A stretch of DNA of 64,000 nt from Amaurobius ferox. Taxonomy: Eukaryota; Arthropoda; Arachnida; Araneae; Amaurobiidae. This document shows, in pieces, positions 1-10,437 of the stretch. Numbering within the stretch: the first letter of the stretch is position 1; the number at the start of each line of letters is the position of its first letter. The DNA is taken from assembly GCA_951213105.1 (NCBI GenBank), contig OX578147.1:128783322-128847321 (forward strand), read 5' to 3'. The notes under the pieces were generated by a model. That model was not told where the DNA came from, did not search any database, and was given only the letters and a program-made list of their open reading frames with translations. The translations under genes and the position numbers were made by a program.

Positions 1-532
1 CATGTTTCTCAGTAAGAAATATTTTTTTTTATTTTATATGACTTTTTGATAATTTTTTTGAAAAATGTGTAATATCTCGAGAACGCTTAATGTTAGCGTT
101 CTAAAATTTATGCCAATCATTTTCTAATGAAAAATTACATAAGAAATGTCTATTTGCGTAACTTTATTAGCGGTTTTGATTTTTTGACGATTTTTTCAAA
201 ATTTCACTCGAAAATTTAGGGGGGTTCTGAACATTCGATTGCGTATAAAAACAATAAACTTCCAGTGTTTATGGATTGTGATTTTTGTACCAAATTTCGT
301 TCGAATCGGTCCATTCGTTCGTCAGTTATCGTCTCCACAAACTCACTAACATACACACACACACTTTCACACACACACACATACTTTCACACACACACAC
401 ACAGATATCACTTCAAAAATGTTTGATTCGTGATCAAGGATGCTTGAAACGTGCTCTCCCGTCGAAAACTCGAATTCGAATTTTCGACCCCGTCACAATA
501 CTTTCCTTATACATTATGTATATAAGGAAAGT
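1..532 (-). mobile_element. Family A (HINE-like) element, cut by window edge
   Basis: Reading the minus strand from 532, the family A head is seen: the ACTTTCCTTATA hairpin, the GTGACGGGGTCGAAAATTCG block, a (GT)n tract (the CA-rich stretch at 350-402), the block ACGAAATTTGGTACAAAAAT and the conserved CGAGATATT. The 3' part, with the terminal stem-loop, lies outside the window. It has no coding capacity; the ORF across it only reads repeat sequence. Other copies at 13947, 24419, 30005, 33014, 34145, 37801 and 45244 define the family. Confidence 0.8.
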
Positions 533-587
533 AATATATACACCGGCATATCAAGATAATGTTGCCAGATACTATTCAGCTGAAGTT

Positions 588-850
588 CTCCACCATGGAG
601 TTAGAGAAAAGAAGATAAAACTCCTATAGATGAAACGCTTGAAAATGCCATAATGTTTTGAGAATTGTATTTAGGTGTCGCTGGTGTTAGCAAAGCGCCC
701 TTTGCTTTCTTTGACACAATAGAGAGACATAGTATTGAGTATTTGTATTTTTGATTACTTTTAAATTTAGATTCCCTAAATATCAGTATAATTATTCTAG
801 TATTTTTTCGCAGTTATAGGACAGAGTTCAGAATATAGAAAGATAAAAAT
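588..850 (+). repeat. Dispersed repeat Z, copy 1
   Basis: About 260 bp that match 13232-13490 in the same orientation. Shared landmarks include CATGGAGTTAGA, GATGAAACGCTTGAAA and GTATTTTTTCGCAGTT/CATAGTT. Its right edge coincides with the start of the large inverted repeat at 851. No coding capacity or terminal structure was recognised, so its class is unknown. Confidence 0.65.
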
Positions 851-1626
851 ATATCAATCAATAGAATGAAAGTAATGCAATAGTAAAATCTTCAGGGGGC
901 TAGTACTATACATCAGCTGTATTTAGCACATTTCATTTATTGACCTGTTACTGTGAACAAAAAGTCAATAGAAGCCCCTATGTGCTATAAATGGAAAATG
1001 ATTAAGAAATTTGAGAAACTAAAAAGAACTTAAGAAATTGAACAAATAGAATTCACTTACACGTGTGTTGAAGTTCAAACAGCTAAATCAACTCAACATA
1101 ATGTGCAAAGATGGTGTCGCCAACTCTAAAGAGTATGTCCATGTTGCCATTCTTAAAAATTGTAAATAGTAAATCCATTCTAAAGTATTAGAAAATATAA
1201 AAATAAGATAAACTGCATTCAAAATACAACGAGTGCTTAGTAATACATATAAATAAAAATGATAATCATTATTAACCCTATAAAATAATTTAAAGAATTA
1301 ATAAAATATGAATCGAGTAGACAGTCGAATATATTCATCGATTGTAAAAATTAGACAAGGCTTTCCACTGACTCCATCTCCTGGCGAAATGCGCTGTTGG
1401 ATGATGCAAGTGTAGAGAAATGCATTATAATAGAAAATATAACTATAACAATCTATCTGTTAACTTAGACCTAGATAAATATATAGTATATAAAATAGCA
1501 TGCCACAGCCATTAGAAGCTTTTAACGTGCGGAAATATCATATCTTAAAATCATTACAAACTATTCTAGATAACAGTCAAGAATTAATTGTTAAATTGCA
1601 TTTAATTGACAACATCGTTGGCTTCC
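851..1626 (+). repeat. Left arm of large inverted repeat
   Basis: This arm pairs with 2371-3150. Landmarks are TGACCTGTTACTGTGAACAA, AAGCCCCTATGTGCTATAAA and GCATGCCACAGCCATTAGAA, all present reversed on the right. Divergence between the arms, for example around 1110-1140 against 2860-2900, suggests an old structure. No ORF of note. Confidence 0.75.
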
Positions 1627-2230
1627 AAAACTTTGATTTTAAAGATCTCTTTAATAATATTAATATTCAAGATCATTAGAATCATAATTAATATCTTATC
1701 CCTTTATAACACATTTGTTACAAAACATGCCGATCACATTAAAATCAAAAACTTTCCTAAACTTATTTGTTTTATTTAAGAACTTTGTTTTATTATAACT
1801 TTGTTTTATTTAAAAACTTTGCTTTATTATAACTTTGTTTTATTCAAAAACTATATTTTTCAGGCAAACCAATTACGTTTTAACTGTGGAAACTATTAGG
1901 CGCATATTAACTATGTGTATATTAACTATGCGTTGAATCTACTAATAGTATTATTTATAATTTATATGATAAAAAAAGCAATTTTAATTTTAATATCAAT
2001 AAATCAAAATTGATATTAAATTACCTTCTACTTTTCGTAATTGGATTCAAATTTTTAGTAACATCATTAAAAATCAATTGTTTCGAATTTATAGATAATC
2101 AGATAAAAAGTTTCATCAATTACATATAAAAAACCTTATTCAAGCTAGTAACTCATACTTTTATCCATTATATTTGATTGATAGTATAGTAAACAATTTT
2201 AAGGTAGAGTTGTTAATGCATTTTATTATG
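1627..2230 (+). pseudogene. Decayed Penelope-like RT fragment
   Basis: Plus-strand frames with stops and shifts give peptides matching the intact PLE reverse transcriptase at 4216-5451. At 1632 the reading FDFKDLFNNINI matches RT motif A of the intact copy almost exactly. Near 1944, IIYNLYDKKSNFNFN parallels MVINLYDKRQDFKFN. Near 2035-2200 a stretch like RNWIQIFSNIIKNQLFRI parallels the C-terminal helices. The motif B and YLDD core is missing, so it is inactive. It is diverged well beyond recent duplication and represents a second PLE insertion opposite in orientation to the one at 4216-6963. Confidence 0.75.
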
Positions 2231-2370
2231 TTAAATCGCTATAGGATTTTAACCTTTCCCCATTAATTCCCTATCATTAACTAACTGATACTCATGATGA
2301 TATTTTCTATTATTACGCATTTTGTAATACTTGCATCATCTAACAGGGGATTTTGCCAGGAGATAGATGC

Positions 2371-3150
2371 CAACGATGCCAACGATGCTGTCAATTAAAT
2401 GCAATTTAACAATTAATTCTTGACTGTTATCTAGAATAGTTTGTAATGATTTTAAGATATGATATTTCCGCACGTTAAAAGCTTCTAATGGCTGTGGCAT
2501 GCTATTTTATATACTATATATTTATCTAGGTCTAAGTTAACAGATAGATTGTTATAGTTATATTTTCTATTATAATGCATTTCGCTACACTTGCATCATC
2601 CAACAGCGCATTTCGCCAGGAGATGGAGTCAGTGGAAAGCCTTGTCTAATTTTTACAATCGATGAATATATTCGACTGTCTACTCGATTCATATTTTATT
2701 AATTCTTTAAATTATTTTATAGAGTTTATAATGATTATCATTTTTATTTATATGTATTAATAAGCACTCGTTGTATTTTGAATGCAGTTTATCTGGTTTT
2801 ATACCTTCTAATACGTTAGAATGGATTTACTATTTACAATTTTTAAGAATGGCAACATGGATATTACTCTGTAGGGTTGGCAACACCACCTTTGCACATT
2901 ATATTGAGTTGGTTTAGTTGTTTGCACTTCAACACATGTGTAAGTCAATTCTATTTTCTCAATTTATTCAATTCCTTTCAGTTTCTTAAATTTCTGAATC
3001 ATTTTCCATTTATAGCACATAGGGGCTTTTATTAACCTTTTGTTCACGGTAACAGGTCAATAAATGAAATGTGCTAAATGAAGCTGATGCATAGTAGGAG
3101 CCTCCTGAAGATTTTGCTATTACATCTCCTGCATTCTATTGATTGATATT
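2371..3150 (-). repeat. Right arm of large inverted repeat
   Basis: Reverse complement of 851-1626. Just inside it, 2285-2395 repeats part of the arm in direct orientation (TTGCATCATCTAACAG against TTGCATCATCCAACAG at about 2590), so the inner edge carries a partial tandem duplication. Confidence 0.75.
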
Positions 3151-3343
3151 CCAATTTTTTATTAATGCATTTGTTTTAAATTTGATGGGAGGTTTCCTGG
3201 TTTTTCATGTTTATGACTGATATTCTCTTGAGTTTTTCTGGTTGGCAATTGAATACTTTTGTTTGTTATGGATGCTTTACAATTTCTCTTTTTAATAATT
3301 CTATTTTAATACATCTTTATTATATATATATATATATATATAT
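3151..3343. other. Spacer ending in (TA)n
   Basis: Low-complexity AT-rich sequence ending in a (TA)n run at about 3320-3345, next to the first 50-bp direct repeat. No gene signal was seen. Confidence 0.5.
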
Positions 3344-3393
3344 ATATTTGAAATGTAAAAATAAGAATTATGTAAAAATAAAAAAATACAATT
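3344..3393 (+). repeat. 50-bp direct repeat flanking the PLE, copy 1
   Basis: This sequence, beginning ATATTTGAAATGTAAAAATA, is identical over 50 bp to 7755-7804 and lies in the same orientation. A (TA)n tract precedes copy 1 and another follows copy 2. The pair brackets the 4.36-kb segment that contains the PLE ORF. It could be an unusually long target duplication or a terminal repeat of the element. Confidence 0.75.
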
Positions 3394-4083
3394 CAAGTAA
3401 TATTAACATCACCATAGAAGCAAATTCAAAGCCATAATGCCGATAAGAGAAAAGAACAGCACCATCCCAAATTCGATGATTAATTAGAATTAAATTCATC
3501 GTCAGGTCTGAGTATTCAATTCCAATTAACCCAAACAAATGCCTGTTTCAGATTAAGCAATAGTACATTACTATAAATACTTAAACTCAGACTACAGGCA
3601 ACAAAAAATGAAAAAAGGATACATTAAGAAAATTGTATTACCATGCGGCATGAACCATTCTTCTACCACGTGTATACACGATCAACCTCAACAGCTTAAT
3701 CTAGAAGCACCGGAATGAACAAGTCGAAATTCTACCAGGGAGGCAGTACGAACGTTCACGGAGTTACTCCCAAACCCGTCCAGTGAGTCTAAGCTGGAGA
3801 CTGGACAAGCAATTCAGAATACAACTTCCCAAATATGCAAACATGAATATGAATATGAATCAAAGATGAAAATTCCTACTAAACAAGTAATTCATATGAA
3901 AAATGGATAATCGAGAATGCCACTATACACCATTATAAGGGCGCTCAAAACGTAGTTTCAATACTGACAAAAGTTACATTTTTTTGCGAAAATAAAATTC
4001 AAAACATTAATGTTAATGCATCTTATTTTCCTATTTTTTGATTTTTCTAATGTTTTTGACTTAGTTTATTATTTTTCATTTTT
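3394..4083. other. Non-coding segment downstream of the PLE ORF
   Basis: About 690 bp without ORFs, between the left 50-bp repeat and the (TA)n tail of the PLE. It is slightly less AT-rich around 3640-3830. No similarity to the other repeats in the window was recognised. Confidence 0.4.
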
Positions 4084-4104
4084 ATTTATATAATTAATAA
4101 TTAT

Positions 4105-4109
4105 ATATA

Positions 4110-4141
<32 letters not shown>

Positions 4142-4155
4142 ATATATATACACAC

Positions 4156-4204
<49 letters not shown>
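4105..4204. repeat. (TA)n / oligo(A) tail next to PLE 3' end
   Basis: On the minus strand the RT stop codon is followed within about 10 bases by roughly 18 A residues and then (TA)n broken by CACACA. The position fits a 3' tail of the retroelement, but (TA)n tracts are common in this window. Confidence 0.6.
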
Positions 4205-4215
4205 CCTACTGTATG

Positions 4216-5451
4216 TTAGTCACTATAATTGGGAATGTTTTCTAGGATGTTATCGAGTGAAATTTGATACACTGAGTTGATAATTTTAATAACAAACTTG
4301 GGGGGATATGCATTATTAGTCGCTGTACTCAATAATTCCACAAAGTGCGCTAATTTATAATCTTCATCACAAATTTTATTGATTCTAAGAGCCTGGTTTA
4401 TTATAATATTTCTAAATACAGATATATGCAAACAAGAGTCAAAATGTTGAATTTTTGATGTATTAAATTTAAAATCCTGTCTTTTATCATACAAGTTTAT
4501 AACCATATTACAATTTTGTAAATTTAAATTTAAATCTAAAAAGTTTGCAACATTTGTGTCATTATTACTTGCATTTAATTGTAAATTTTTGGGATAAAAG
4601 TTTAATACTATAGGGATATTATTATTTGGGGATACACATAAAATGTCATCTAAATATCTAAACATGTGTATATTATGCAAGCTTGGATTAATGTTTTTTT
4701 CATAGAAGAATAAATACGGATTAGCTAACAATGATGAGGCACACACCCCTTGTGGGATACCAACCTGTTGTTTAAAAAAAGTACCACCATGTTGAATATA
4801 ATTCTCATAAAGAGTGAAGTTAAGTAATTTTTTAAATAGAAAATTTGAATATTTTAGGTTGATATTATATTTTTCAAAAATTCCTAATATAACTTTATAC
4901 AGATCATCTATATTAATATTATTAAACAAATCTTTGAAATCAAAGGTATAAATACTACGAATATTTGTAAGAGTTTTCAATTTCTTAACTAATTCAAAAC
5001 TGTTTTTTACAATATGACAATTATTTGAGATTTCATCTGACAAGGATATTTCATGTAATATCTTTAATAATAATTTTCCAGCATTAGTAATGTAAGAATT
5101 ATGCCCACTGGTAATGGTTCGAAAAGCAACAGGGGATTTATGAAACTTGGGTACTAAAACAATATATGGAATGTTATTACAACTATTTTTTAGATGGATT
5201 TGCTTATATTTGGCTGATATTCTATTGTATAAGATTTTAAGGTTAGTTTTATGTAAATTATAGATTTGATTATTAAGTAAGTGTGACTGAAGGGTATTTT
5301 TATAATAATATTTACATATAATTGAGTAGTTTCCACATGCTTTATCGACATATGTAATGACAAAATCATTTTGTATTTCTTTAATATCATTTCTAATTGA
5401 ATTAAGTTTATATGAATTATTAATTTTCTGATTATATATATAATGATTTAA
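4216..5451 (-). CDS. PLE reverse transcriptase part of the ORF, downstream of the stop
   Basis: This is the same frame as the upstream endonuclease ORF, open from the codon after TAA 5452-5454 to the stop at 4216. RT landmarks appear in order: FVITYVDKACGN (5' finger region), VLVPKFHKSP and AFRTITSGH, motif A IYTFDFKDLFNNI with the catalytic Asp, motif B VGIPQGVCASS, and motif C FRYLDDILCV with the DD pair. All catalytic positions visible here are intact. A Penelope RT copies its RNA by target-primed reverse transcription. The first part, about 5044-5451, lacks an ATG, so this piece is not an independent gene; it is the C-terminal part of a longer protein. Confidence 0.85.
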   Translation of the reverse strand, partial: LNHYIYNQKINNSYKLNSIRNDIKEIQNDFVITYVDKACGNYSIICKYYYKNTLQSHLLNNQIYNLHKTNLKILYNRISAKYKQIHLKNSCNNIPYIVLVPKFHKSPVAFRTITSGHNSYITNAGKLLLKILHEISLSDEISNNCHIVKNSFELVKKLKTLTNIRSIYTFDFKDLFNNINIDDLYKVILGIFEKYNINLKYSNFLFKKLLNFTLYENYIQHGGTFFKQQVGIPQGVCASSLLANPYLFFYEKNINPSLHNIHMFRYLDDILCVSPNNNIPIVLNFYPKNLQLNASNNDTNVANFLDLNLNLQNCNMVINLYDKRQDFKFNTSKIQHFDSCLHISVFRNIIINQALRINKICDEDYKLAHFVELLSTATNNAYPPKFVIKIINSVYQISLDNILENIPNYSD

Positions 5452-5454
5452 TTA
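5452..5454 (-). other. Single in-frame TAA interrupting the PLE frame
   Basis: Codons before read WRVLIEQ; the next codons read LNHYIYNQ in the same frame and lead into the RT. One base change would remove the stop. It is TAA, not TGA, so the selenocysteine recoding reported for some Naiad-type elements is not suggested. A simple inactivating mutation is most likely. Confidence 0.8.
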
Positions 5455-6963
5455 TTGCTCTATTAAGACTCTCCAGGGTTTAAAGGCTTCTACAGGGATT
5501 TGATATTTATAACTGATTTTATAGATAAATTTATTTAAGTCAAGAAAAAAACCTTTACAAATTAATTTATGTTTAAATTTAGTAGGTAGACGGTACTTAG
5601 TACCCAGTAACATCAGTGATCTTAGTGCATCAAAATTAATAATATTTAGATTTCCCGTTATAACATGCCCATGGTGTTTATCTACGAAGTCTTTGTATTT
5701 TTCTAAATGACAGTGGCAATATGACTCTTTATCCAATTCATAGTTTTGATTAATATCTACTGATTTGGCAATTTGATTATAGTTGAAAATATAACGTCCT
5801 AGCGGTTTATCATATTTATAAGCAATTTTAGGATTTACATGTTTGACTGGAAAGTAATTGGAAACCGATTTTAAAAAATTATTTATCTTCAGATTATCTA
5901 AGACAGAATTAGTAAAATTCAAGGTACAATATTCGTTTATTTTAGTATTTTGTTTTGATTCGTCATTAAAGTTTACGTCTGTGACATATAAATAACCATT
6001 AAGATTTTTACTTCTGGTAATGAGCAAATCATAGAATAAATGTTTAAAATGAACGTTATCAAATGCAGTACTTAGAAAAAGGTTATATACCATATTTAAT
6101 TGCTGTTTTTTAATTGCGAAAATCCAGTTTTTACATTGTTTCCAATCAAAAGTAATTTTAAAATTTGCATGTTGCTGAAGGATGGCATTTTTTAGTTCAG
6201 ATAATGATGGCAATTTTTTATTATATTTACTTGCTCTTTTAGTTCTTTTTGATTTACTTTTATGATTGTTGAAGGAATTATAAATATTATTGGTCTTCAT
6301 TAGGAGAATTAAAGGACTTTTAACTATATTATGATGATTAAATATTTGATTGAGTCCATATGGAAAAATAGTTTTATGTGCACAAATGAATTCATTTTCA
6401 AGAAACAATCTGTCATAGTAATTTTTTTGAATACACAGAATACTAATTTCAATGTTGTCGAACCCATGTTTAGAAAAATGTTCGTATTCAAATTTTGATT
6501 CATTAAAGGAAGTTGCATTATTTGAAAAAAATTTTATGTGATTCCTGTGTACGTTAATTCGGAGATGCAGAGGGTTGCTGGTTTGACCTATATATGACAT
6601 ATTACATTTTTTACATACAATTTGGTAGATACAATTATATGTTTTACAGAAGACAAGATTATTGTTACAATTGATCTGATTACTATTAGCAAACGGACAA
6701 GTTTTACATCTATTAGATTTACAAGATTTAAATTTAAGTGTGTTATTTAGTGATGCATGGCTGTACGATTGAAAGTTATATGAAGTGAACAAGGAATACA
6801 GGCTGGAAGTACCGAATGAAGATGGAATAGTCATAGAGGATAAAGGATATTGTTGGTAGCTGGATAACGATCTAGGAGAACCCCAACAAGTTCTCGAATA
6901 CCGAGCTTGGATGTTAGAGAGCATCCAGTTGCCAGTCGCTAATTTTTTATAATAAGACATCAT
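5452..6963 (-). CDS. PLE N-terminal part with GIY-YIG endonuclease
   Basis: 503 codons from the first ATG after an upstream in-frame stop. Residues 81-89 carry a C-x4-C-x2-C cluster (CKSNRCKTC). Residues 111-140 form a GIY-YIG-like core: CIYQI, then CKKCNMSYIGQT with YIG at 124-126, then R135 and an HRNH segment. The first G of GIY is replaced by C. Further on are a basic KSKSKRTKRASKYNKK stretch and the linker to RT (CHCH, GHVITGNLNIIN), typical of the conserved region before the PLE RT fingers. The ORF ends at TAA 5452-5454, but the frame stays open on the other side. An N-terminal GIY-YIG places it with permuted PLEs. Confidence 0.85.
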   Translation of the reverse strand: MMSYYKKLATGNWMLSNIQARYSRTCWGSPRSLSSYQQYPLSSMTIPSSFGTSSLYSLFTSYNFQSYSHASLNNTLKFKSCKSNRCKTCPFANSNQINCNNNLVFCKTYNCIYQIVCKKCNMSYIGQTSNPLHLRINVHRNHIKFFSNNATSFNESKFEYEHFSKHGFDNIEISILCIQKNYYDRLFLENEFICAHKTIFPYGLNQIFNHHNIVKSPLILLMKTNNIYNSFNNHKSKSKRTKRASKYNKKLPSLSELKNAILQQHANFKITFDWKQCKNWIFAIKKQQLNMVYNLFLSTAFDNVHFKHLFYDLLITRSKNLNGYLYVTDVNFNDESKQNTKINEYCTLNFTNSVLDNLKINNFLKSVSNYFPVKHVNPKIAYKYDKPLGRYIFNYNQIAKSVDINQNYELDKESYCHCHLEKYKDFVDKHHGHVITGNLNIINFDALRSLMLLGTKYRLPTKFKHKLICKGFFLDLNKFIYKISYKYQIPVEAFKPWRVLIEQ

Positions 6964-7754
6964 GTAATAGGGAAAGATTGTAACCTTTATTTCCCCAAAA
7001 TAAAGGCACTTGCATTAAAAAAAGTGACTCTTTATCCAAGAATGCACCTTAATTCAATTACAAAGGTGGAGACACAATTAGAACATATGAAAGGTACCAT
7101 TATTTTTCAAACTAATGGATCATCTGAAACACTTTGAAAATATATAAACTAATGTGTAGACACATTAAAACCTGGATTAAATAAATGCTTAGGAATAAGC
7201 AAATCTAGGATAGATAGTGGAAAATATACATATACACATTGACTATTCCAGAATAAATTGATTCAAATTAACATCCATCAATACAACATGAAACACAATT
7301 TTACTTTAGAACTAATATAATCTAAGAATAATATAGGAATAATACAACCATTGCTGTAAATACAGGATTCAAATTCTTCCAATAAATATACATTTATTTA
7401 ATGGTTCAACAAATCAGAGATTCAACGTATGAAAGGCTACGTACGATCACAAAAAACAATAAGATATTCAATATATGAAAAACTAAGATCGATCACAAAA
7501 ACAATAGCTAAGAATAGAGTTATTACCTAGAAATACAATTACAAGACATTTTAAAGTGATAAGATTAGGGATAATGAGATAAAAATAAAGTTAAAATTTG
7601 ACACCAATTCAGCGCAAATGCAGCTAACTTTAGTGTAATTCAGTTCTAACTAATTAAAAATGAATATTACCACAGAAACTCGTAAACAACTAGACAGAAA
7701 ATAAGAAACCAATATACAATACGCGCATAATGCAGCAGACAAGTATATGGGTAA
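6964..7754. other. Putative PLE 5' untranslated region
   Basis: About 790 bp of ORF-free AT-rich sequence upstream (minus sense) of the PLE start, up to the second 50-bp repeat. The motif pair GAAAGGCTACGTACGATCAC / GAAAAACTAAGATCGATCAC (7430-7500) is a short imperfect tandem. No promoter motif can be assigned with confidence. Confidence 0.4.
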
Positions 7755-8152
<398 letters not shown>

Positions 8153-8274
8153 ACAGTTTGAAAGTCCAATGAAAGAAAAGTGAGAATCTGCAACTCAATA
8201 TACCTAACTTTCTAAAACATTGAATGAAATGTTTGAAAACATTAAACAGAAACATGAAATTTTTTATCAGATAA

Positions 8275-8309
<35 letters not shown>

Positions 8310-8504
8310 CCATTACTATTTCTCGATAATTCGCTAAATTTTAATAGATTAGAACTTTTTACTAGACTGTGTAATATAGTTTCAGGTCTGTAGGACGTAG
8401 GAAAGTGTGTTTAAAATGCCATCAAAGCTCCTGAAACAGACATCGGTCATGATAAGTTAAGTAAAAGCTTTCAAAAAAAGAACATTTGCAATAAATCAGC
8501 TGTG

Positions 8505-8775
8505 TACCCATATTTCCCAAACGGCAATACTCATTTCTTTTGCTTAACCTTTTCCTCCAGCTGAACTCGGACACCTGCAGTTATCACTCTTTTTTATCGA
8601 ACTAATCGATAGCTAACGTAAGGTAAAGGATACGAAACCCTCACGACTTCATCTTTCAGTCTGGGTCTTCTTTTTTCTTTACTCCCCTGTCATCATTAAG
8701 TCTCGAAAATTCTAGGAATTTTGTTCCAAAACAATGTGATACATTTATGCTCTCCTTCTCCCTCTGGGATAGAAA
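8505..8775 (+). repeat. Dispersed repeat W, copy 1
   Basis: Matches 11950-12240 in the same orientation. Shared landmarks include ACACCTGCAG, the GAATCGATAG-like block, and CTTGAAAATTCTA. No coding capacity recognised. The flanks 8307-8504 and 8776-9062 hold nothing recognisable. Confidence 0.6.
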
Positions 8776-9062
8776 AGATACAGAAAATACCGTTAAGCAC
8801 GATGATAATTTGCAAAATATACTATCCGAGAGGTTAAAATGTATTCTTTATAGAAAACTTTTCGGTTTCGAGATATGATGGAAAATCACGTTTTAAGACT
8901 CTGGTCATATCCCACGTTAGATGAGCGATTTACTATTATTCTCCGTATAGAGTTCGCATTAAAAATCGAAATCCATCACTGTAATTCCCATTCGGTCTTC
9001 GACTCTCCCCTCACCTTTCGCGATCCTGGCTATACATTTTTGCATTTCCAGAAATTTAAAAA

Positions 9063-10432
9063 TCTGATGTGGGCAGCACATGACTTTCCCTGCAGACTTA
9101 CATTCGAGTTCTCTTTATTTTAATTCAAGTCAATTCACTTTTAATTCAATTTTCGTTCTCATTTGGCAACTGGACGTATTTTCAAAGGTGGCGTAGAGAA
9201 AATACGAAAAAACTAAAATATCTCGAGAACGGCTAATTGTAGTGTAATAGGGTTGATCTTATTCTTTTTATCGTTAAAAATTACGTACAAAACAAGCATT
9301 TAATGGATATATTTGAGAATACCTAGTTTTTCTTTTAGATTTTAATGATTTTTACGGGCCATTTCGCAAAAAACGGCAGGTTATTTTTTTCTGAATCGTA
9401 CTAAAATATAATCAGCACCTGGGTAACCCACAAGCGACTTAGCTACCGAATTTTGTGAAATTCGGTCCATTAGTTTTTCATCTAGAGTGGATACAGGTAA
9501 TTTTTGCGGGTCATTTCGCAAAAAAAAAGGCGGGTTCTATTATCCCGAATCGTACTAAAAACTAATCAGCACCAGGGCCACACGCAAGTGACTTACCGAC
9601 CAAATTTTATGAAATTCGGTCCATTAGTTTTTGAGTTAGAGTGGATACATACATTGCTTGCACAGACAGACAGATAGATACACACACACACAGACGTCAC
9701 GCTAAAAACAGTTTTTACCTTCCCTGCAAATACATGGTAATGTATAGGGAAAGTGTTGGAATCATGCCGAAAATCGCAACTCGAGCTTTCGACGGATCTA
9801 CACGTTTCGAGACCTCTAGAATACGAAAAACTATTTTTAGCGTGACGTCTGTGTGTGTGTCTGTCTGTTTGCGCAATGTATGTATCCACTCTAATTCAAA
9901 AACTAATGGACCGAATTTCATAAAATTTATTAGGCAAGTCGCTTGTGGGTTACCCTGGAGCTGCTTAGATATTAGTACGATTCGGAAAAAAATAACCTGC
10001 CTTTTTTTGCAAAATGGCCCGCAAAAATCGTCAAAATTTAAAATAAAAACCTACGTATGCTCAAATATATCCATTAAATGATTGTTTCATACTTAATTTT
10101 TAACGAAGAAAATAATAAATCCAACCCTATTACAATAGGATTAACCGTTCTCGAGATATTTTAGTTTTTTCGTATTTTCTCTACGGCACCTTTGAAAATG
10201 AGTCCAGTTACCAAATAAGAACGAAAATTAAATTAAAAGTGGATTAAATTTAATTAAAATAAAGAGAACGTGGATATAAGTCTGCGGGGAAAGAAAGTCA
10301 TATGCTGCCCACCTCTGATTTTTTCGTATTCTAGAGATCCCAAAATGTGTAAATCCGTCGAAAACTCGAGTTGCGATTTTCGGCATGATTCCAGTCCTTT
10401 CTCTATACATTACCATGTATTGCAGGGAAAGT
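9063..10432 (-). mobile_element. Family B (HINE-like) element B1, split by a nested B2
   Basis: Minus-strand family B: the 3' stem-loop (TCTGATGTGGGCAGCACATG) lies at 9063 and the 5' head (GCAGGGAAAGT as read on plus) ends at 10432. The element is interrupted between 9716 and 10319 by a complete opposite-strand B2. Removing B2 rejoins CAGTTTTT to CGTATTCTAGAG, the normal family B order. The 5' head, GTGACG-type block and CTCGAGTTTTCGACGG are intact. Non-coding. Confidence 0.8.
9717..10318 (+). mobile_element. Nested family B element B2
   Basis: Complete 602-bp plus-strand copy from ACCTTCCCTGC to the stem-loop ending CTCTGA, inserted in B1. T-runs flank it (9712-9716 and 10319-10324). The nesting defines the element ends without outside data: first base A of A(C)CTTTCC, last base A of CAGA. 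It also creates a large palindrome with B1, so the two strands carry mirror-image ORFs. Confidence 0.8.
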
Positions 10433-10437
10433 AAAAA

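Larger units (their letters stand above)
851..3150. mobile_element. 2.3-kb inverted-repeat element enclosing a PLE remnant
   Basis: Two arms of about 775 bp, 851-1626 and 2371-3150, are reverse complements of each other with scattered substitutions and small indels. The outer ends are ATATCAATCAATAG and its complement. The inner ends are TTAATTGACA and TGTCAATTAA. The 744-bp centre holds reverse-transcriptase remains of a Penelope-like element. Penelope elements are known to carry terminal repeats in direct or inverted arrangement, so this may be a decayed PLE with inverted repeats. A foldback DNA element that captured a PLE piece is the alternative. Confidence 0.7.
3394..7754 (-). mobile_element. 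Penelope-like retroelement, permuted (EN-RT) type
   Basis: The segment between the 50-bp direct repeats. On the minus strand it has about 790 bp of non-coding 5' sequence (7754-6964), a 916-codon reading frame (6963-4216), then an oligo(A) and (TA)n tract (4204-4105) straight after the ORF. The next 700 bp (3394-4083) has no recognised content and may be element tail or a separate insertion. Known PLE types carry the GIY-YIG nuclease at the C-terminus or, in the Naiad/Chlamys-type permuted clade, at the N-terminus; this one is N-terminal. Only one in-frame stop breaks the frame, so insertion or decay is fairly recent. Confidence 0.8.

Noticed and set aside
285..629. 114-codon ORF with His-Thr repeats, and similar ones at 38769, 45949, 33148, 34266
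   Set aside because: All read the same family A mobile sequence and its (CA)n/(GT)n tract; no start context or domain.
5452..5454. Recoded (selenocysteine) codon in the PLE
   Set aside because: The codon is TAA; selenocysteine uses TGA.
9593..10081. Mirror-image ORFs on both strands that look like a duplicated gene
   Set aside because: They result from the opposite nesting of two family B elements, not from genes.
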